A DNA stretch of 24,692 bases. Source: Desulfotignum sp032250905 (GTDB taxonomy: Bacteria > Desulfobacterota > Desulfobacteria > Desulfobacterales > Desulfobacteraceae). Under the pieces are notes generated by a model, which was given only the letters and a program-made list of their open reading frames with translations, made no database searches and had not been told where the DNA came from. The stretch is taken from positions 1 to 24,692 of the forward strand of contig JAVVEQ010000050.1 in NCBI GenBank assembly GCA_032250905.1, read 5' to 3'. Made by a program: the position numbers and the translations under genes. Below are positions 21,824-24,692 of this stretch, one piece after another (positions within the stretch are counted from its first letter, which is position 1; the number at the start of each line of letters is the position of its first letter).

Positions 21824-22873
21824 ATGGAACTGTCAAATCAGCAGATACTGGACTTTCTTGAAAAAGGCACACCCTTTGCTCTGGCCGCCATCCTGAGCCA
21901 TAAAGGCTCCACCCCCCGAACCTCGGGATCCCGGATGATCGTTCTGCCGGATGGCACCATCCTAGGGACCATCGGCGGCGGCCTGATAGAAGCAACGGTC
22001 AGAGACACCTGCCTGACACTGATCCCAAATAAAACCTGCCGGATTCAATCCTTCACATTGAACCAGGAATTAAAAGCCGGGCTGGACATGGTCTGCGGGG
22101 GCAGCCTTACCGTGCTGATGGAGACCCTGGCCCCCGGACCGGAACTGATATCTGTATTCCAGTCCCTGGTAGACCAGGAGCAGGCCGGCAAAAAAGGAGC
22201 ACTGGTATCCAGGCTGTCCGCCCCCCCCCAGATGGATTTTACCCTGGAAAAAAGCCTGGTGCTGCCGGACGGCACAGTCACCGGCCCCTGTCTCATCCCA
22301 GGGTCTCTCGTGGAAGCAATCTGTGAAAACCGGTTTTCCGACACATTTCCAACCATCCATTCCATAGACCTGGAACAGTTCATCATTCAGCCCATGCCTC
22401 CGGCAGACACCCTGTTCATTTTCGGTGCCGGTCATGTGGGGTTCCAGCTGGCCCGGCTGGCCCATTTCACTGGATTCTCAACCGTGATAACGGATGACCG
22501 GGAAGAATTTGCCAATGAAACACGGTTTCCTCTTGCCCGCCAGATCCGGGTGATCCCTGATTTTGTCAACGTATTTAACGGGCTGAAGATTGATGAGCAT
22601 GCCTATATTGTCATTCTCACCCGGGGGCATCTCCATGACCAGACTGTGCTGGAACAGGCCTTGAATACCCATCCCGCCTATATCGGTATGATCGGCTCCC
22701 GGACCAAACGTGACACGCTCTATGACACCCTCATGAAAAAAGGGATTTCCGAAAAACACCTCGACACCGTGTATTCTCCAGTCGGCCTGTCCATCGGTGC
22801 ACAGACCCCGGCGGAAATCAGCATCAGCATCATGGCCGAAATCATCGGAATCCGTGCCGGTGCAGTGACTTAG
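21824..22873 (+). CDS. xdhC: XdhC/CoxI-family molybdenum-cofactor maturation protein
   Basis: Cytoplasmic chaperone that binds molybdopterin cofactor and helps its sulfuration and insertion into xanthine-dehydrogenase-type hydroxylases. The product is 349 aa. ATG at 21824 is chosen, 2 nt after the stop of the previous gene, with GGAAAG 8 nt before it; a longer frame would start inside that gene. The N-terminal XdhC domain holds ALAAILSHKGSTPRTSGSRM and GTIGGGLIEA. The C-terminal Rossmann domain begins LFIFGAGHVGFQLA and includes DDREEFAN, VILTRGHLHD, YIGMIGSRTK and SPVGLSIGAQTPAEISISIMAE. All family motifs are intact. No hydroxylase gene is in the window. Confidence 0.93.
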   Translation: MELSNQQILDFLEKGTPFALAAILSHKGSTPRTSGSRMIVLPDGTILGTIGGGLIEATVRDTCLTLIPNKTCRIQSFTLNQELKAGLDMVCGGSLTVLMETLAPGPELISVFQSLVDQEQAGKKGALVSRLSAPPQMDFTLEKSLVLPDGTVTGPCLIPGSLVEAICENRFSDTFPTIHSIDLEQFIIQPMPPADTLFIFGAGHVGFQLARLAHFTGFSTVITDDREEFANETRFPLARQIRVIPDFVNVFNGLKIDEHAYIVILTRGHLHDQTVLEQALNTHPAYIGMIGSRTKRDTLYDTLMKKGISEKHLDTVYSPVGLSIGAQTPAEISISIMAEIIGIRAGAVT

Positions 22874-22885
22874 GCGGAGGTGCGT

Positions 22886-23575
22886 GTGGATGTTCAAATG
22901 CAGGCAGTGGATAAATCATTTGATGACAGCGGCAGCCCCAGAGAGATCTTCCGTCAGGCATCGGCCCGGTTCCCCTCCGGCAGTTTCTCCGTCATAGTCG
23001 GTAAAAGCGGGGTGGGAAAAAGCTCGCTTCTGAACCTGATATCCGGCATCGACCAGCCGGACAGAGGTGAGATCCGGGTGGGGAATCACTGCATCAGCGC
23101 CATGACCGACACAGCCAGGACCCTTTTCAGGCGGCGGCACATCGGGTTCATCTACCAGTTTTTCAACCTGATCCCGGTATTGACGGTCCTGGAAAATGTT
23201 ACCCTGATTGCGGAGCTCGACAAGGTGCCGACGAAAAAAAGCCGGGTCCGGGCCCGGGATCTGCTGGAACAGGTGGAACTGTGGGACCGGCGGAACAATT
23301 TTCCTGAAACCCTGTCCGGCGGAGAACAGCAGCGGGTGGCCATTGTAAGGGCCCTGGTGAACGACCCGGATCTGGTGCTGGCGGATGAACCCACCGGCAA
23401 CCTGGACCAGGAAACCGGCAAAACCATCATGACCATGATTTCCGATCTGGTCCGCAGAAAAAACAAAACCCTGATCATGGTGACCCACAGCCCGGATGCA
23501 GCGGACTGGGCCGACCAGATATTTACCGTGGCAGACGGAGGCCTGGCATCTTTAGAAGAGATAAGGCATGGCTAA
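22886..23575 (+). CDS. ABC transporter ATPase, LolD/MacB type
   Basis: ATPase subunit of a MacB/LolCDE-like (type VII) ABC system. The start is taken as GTG at 22886, 5 nt after GGAGG (22876-22880); a GTG at 22880 overlaps that site. The product is 229 aa. Motifs: Walker A GKSGVGKSS, Q-loop YQFFNLIPVLTVLENV, signature LSGGEQQRVAIVRAL, Walker B LVLADEPTGNLD, and switch His in MVTHSPDAADWAD. The Q-loop context QFFNLIP and the D-loop context DEPTGNLD are typical of this subfamily. It lies 12 nt after xdhC and overlaps the following permease by 8 nt, so it belongs to that transporter, though transcribed with the molybdenum genes. Confidence 0.93.
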   Translation: MDVQMQAVDKSFDDSGSPREIFRQASARFPSGSFSVIVGKSGVGKSSLLNLISGIDQPDRGEIRVGNHCISAMTDTARTLFRRRHIGFIYQFFNLIPVLTVLENVTLIAELDKVPTKKSRVRARDLLEQVELWDRRNNFPETLSGGEQQRVAIVRALVNDPDLVLADEPTGNLDQETGKTIMTMISDLVRRKNKTLIMVTHSPDAADWADQIFTVADGGLASLEEIRHG

Positions 23576-24692
23576 GCGCATCCTGGTCCGCACCTGTCTG
23601 CGCCACAGCCGGCGCCACCTGCTGCGGACCCTGCTGCTGATTTTCGGCATTGCCATGGGCGTGGCCGGGGTGGTGGCCATTGACGTGGCAAAAACCTCGG
23701 TGGAAAAATCCTTTGAAATGTCCACCACGGCCCTGGTGTCCCGGGCCACGCATCAGATTGTCGGCGCCCGGCTGGAAATACCCCAGACCGTGTTCACCGA
23801 TATCCGGACCCGGCTGGGCATCCACCGGTCCGCACCGGTGATTTCCAGAAATGCTTCGGTTCCGGAACTGGGCGGCCGGATCGTTACCCTCATGGGCGTG
23901 GACCCGTTTTCCGAAGCCCATTTCCGGCACCTGCCCCTGGGAACGGAAAACCGCGATATATCCTCGGTCATGACCGGATCCCACGGGGTGTTCATTGCGA
24001 AAACCCATGCCGACCGTTTCGGCCTGACGGTCGGCAGCCCCCTGACCCTTTCACTGGGCGGACGGGACACCCCTGTCACGGTGACCGGCATTCTGGACAG
24101 CCGGGACAAAGCGGTCCGGCAGATGCTTGAAGGCCTGGTGGTCACAGACATCTCCGCAGCCCAGGAAATTCTGGACATGGGGGATGCCATCACCCGGATC
24201 GATCTGATCCTTGACCGGGAAAACACCGATGAAAAACTGCGGGACCACCTGCCCGAAGGCGTATTCCTGGTGGAGACCGACCAGCAGAACCAGGCCATAC
24301 GCGGGCTGTCCCGGTCCTTTGAGAACAGCCTGACCGCCTTTTCCATGCTGGCCCTGTTCATGGGCATTTTTCTGATCTACAACACCGTGTCATTTTCCGT
24401 GACCCGCCGCCACCGGCTTCACGCCATTCTGCGGGCCCTTGGGACCACCCGGACCCAGATCTTTTTCACGGTCATGATCGAGGTGATGGTGTATGCCGTG
24501 ATCGGGGCCGTTCTGGGGGTAATCATGGGGATTCTCATGGGAAAAGGCGCGGTCCAGGCCGTGATTGCCACGGTATCGGAAATGTACTTTCCCCTCACGG
24601 TGAGCCAGACCCGGCTTTCAGGCCTCACCCTGGCCAAGGGGCTTTCTGCCGGTGTCCTGACCTCTCTGATGGCCGGGTTCTTCCCGGCCCTG
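23568..24692 (+). CDS. ABC transporter permease, FtsX/MacB type (partial, cut by window end)
   Basis: The frame is open from ATG 23568 to the window end, 375 codons without a stop, so the 3' part is missing. An N-terminal membrane helix lies at about residues 20-42 (LLLIFGIAMGVAGVVAIDVA), followed by a large extracytoplasmic MacB-like domain (about 43-250, with TLMGVDPF, VFIAKTHADRFGLTVGSPLTL and VTVTGILDS). A first FtsX core starts near 255 with MLALFMGIFLIYNTVSFSVTRRHR and HAILRALGTTRTQIF. The ALG-T motif after the first core helix is the usual contact with the ATPase. The size suggests a long permease with two FtsX cores. Substrate unknown: lipoprotein, lipid or peptide export are all possible. 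Confidence 0.9.
   Translation, partial: MAKRILVRTCLRHSRRHLLRTLLLIFGIAMGVAGVVAIDVAKTSVEKSFEMSTTALVSRATHQIVGARLEIPQTVFTDIRTRLGIHRSAPVISRNASVPELGGRIVTLMGVDPFSEAHFRHLPLGTENRDISSVMTGSHGVFIAKTHADRFGLTVGSPLTLSLGGRDTPVTVTGILDSRDKAVRQMLEGLVVTDISAAQEILDMGDAITRIDLILDRENTDEKLRDHLPEGVFLVETDQQNQAIRGLSRSFENSLTAFSMLALFMGIFLIYNTVSFSVTRRHRLHAILRALGTTRTQIFFTVMIEVMVYAVIGAVLGVIMGILMGKGAVQAVIATVSEMYFPLTVSQTRLSGLTLAKGLSAGVLTSLMAGFFPAL

Overview
The window reads as chromosomal sequence from a Gram-negative anaerobe, most likely a Desulfobacteraceae-type sulfate reducer (Desulfobacterota). This is inferred from the mix of LolA, NadA, rubrerythrin-like ferritin, old-yellow-enzyme oxidoreductase, AMP-forming acyl-CoA synthetase, molybdenum-cofactor maturation genes and sigma-54 two-component systems, plus frequent GTG/TTG starts behind strong Shine-Dalgarno sequences. 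I see no rRNA, tRNA, CRISPR array, IS element or prophage.

Layout. (1) 50-2983, plus strand: SRP RNA gene, then grpE-dnaK, closed by a strong terminator. (2) 3018-6230, plus: acyl-CoA synthetase, lolA and nadA, apparently one operon whose promoter sits inside the dnaK terminator; a symmetric terminator follows nadA. (3) 6266-9030, minus: radA-rlmE-yebC. (4) 9181-11189: an FAD-dependent oxidoreductase divergent from a GntR/FCD regulator, with two matching operator-like sites between them. (5) 11265-12065, minus: an MscS-type channel. (6) 12290-18968: a sigma-54 signalling block. (7) 18990-20546, minus: OYE-family oxidoreductase then a ferritin-like rubrerythrin-type protein. (8) 20778-24692, plus: a molybdopterin-binding-domain protein with a Cys-rich tail, an XdhC-family protein, and an ABC exporter pair (ATPase plus a permease cut by the window end).

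The most interesting part is block 6. A sigma-54 response regulator (plus) converges on, and overlaps by 77 bp, a membrane histidine kinase. The kinase lies directly behind a family-5 (oligopeptide/nickel-type) solute-binding lipoprotein that has no permease genes. Upstream of these is an unlisted 31-codon ORF encoding a signal-peptide-like segment ending in Cys-Gly4-Pro-Cys. It is preceded at a proper distance by a sigma-54 promoter (GG-N10-GC). A second GG-N10-GC promoter points the other way, to a stand-alone PAS-GAF protein. Between the two promoters lie two 18-bp enhancer-like sites of identical architecture (TGCACAY-N4-ATGTRCA). Together these suggest a self-contained sensing circuit: binding protein, kinase, sigma-54 activator, a secreted micropeptide and a PAS-GAF effector. 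A peptide-signalling role is speculation; the promoter and enhancer architecture is directly visible.

Not shown by sequence alone: the ligand of the binding protein, whether the micropeptide is made, and the substrate of the terminal ABC system.
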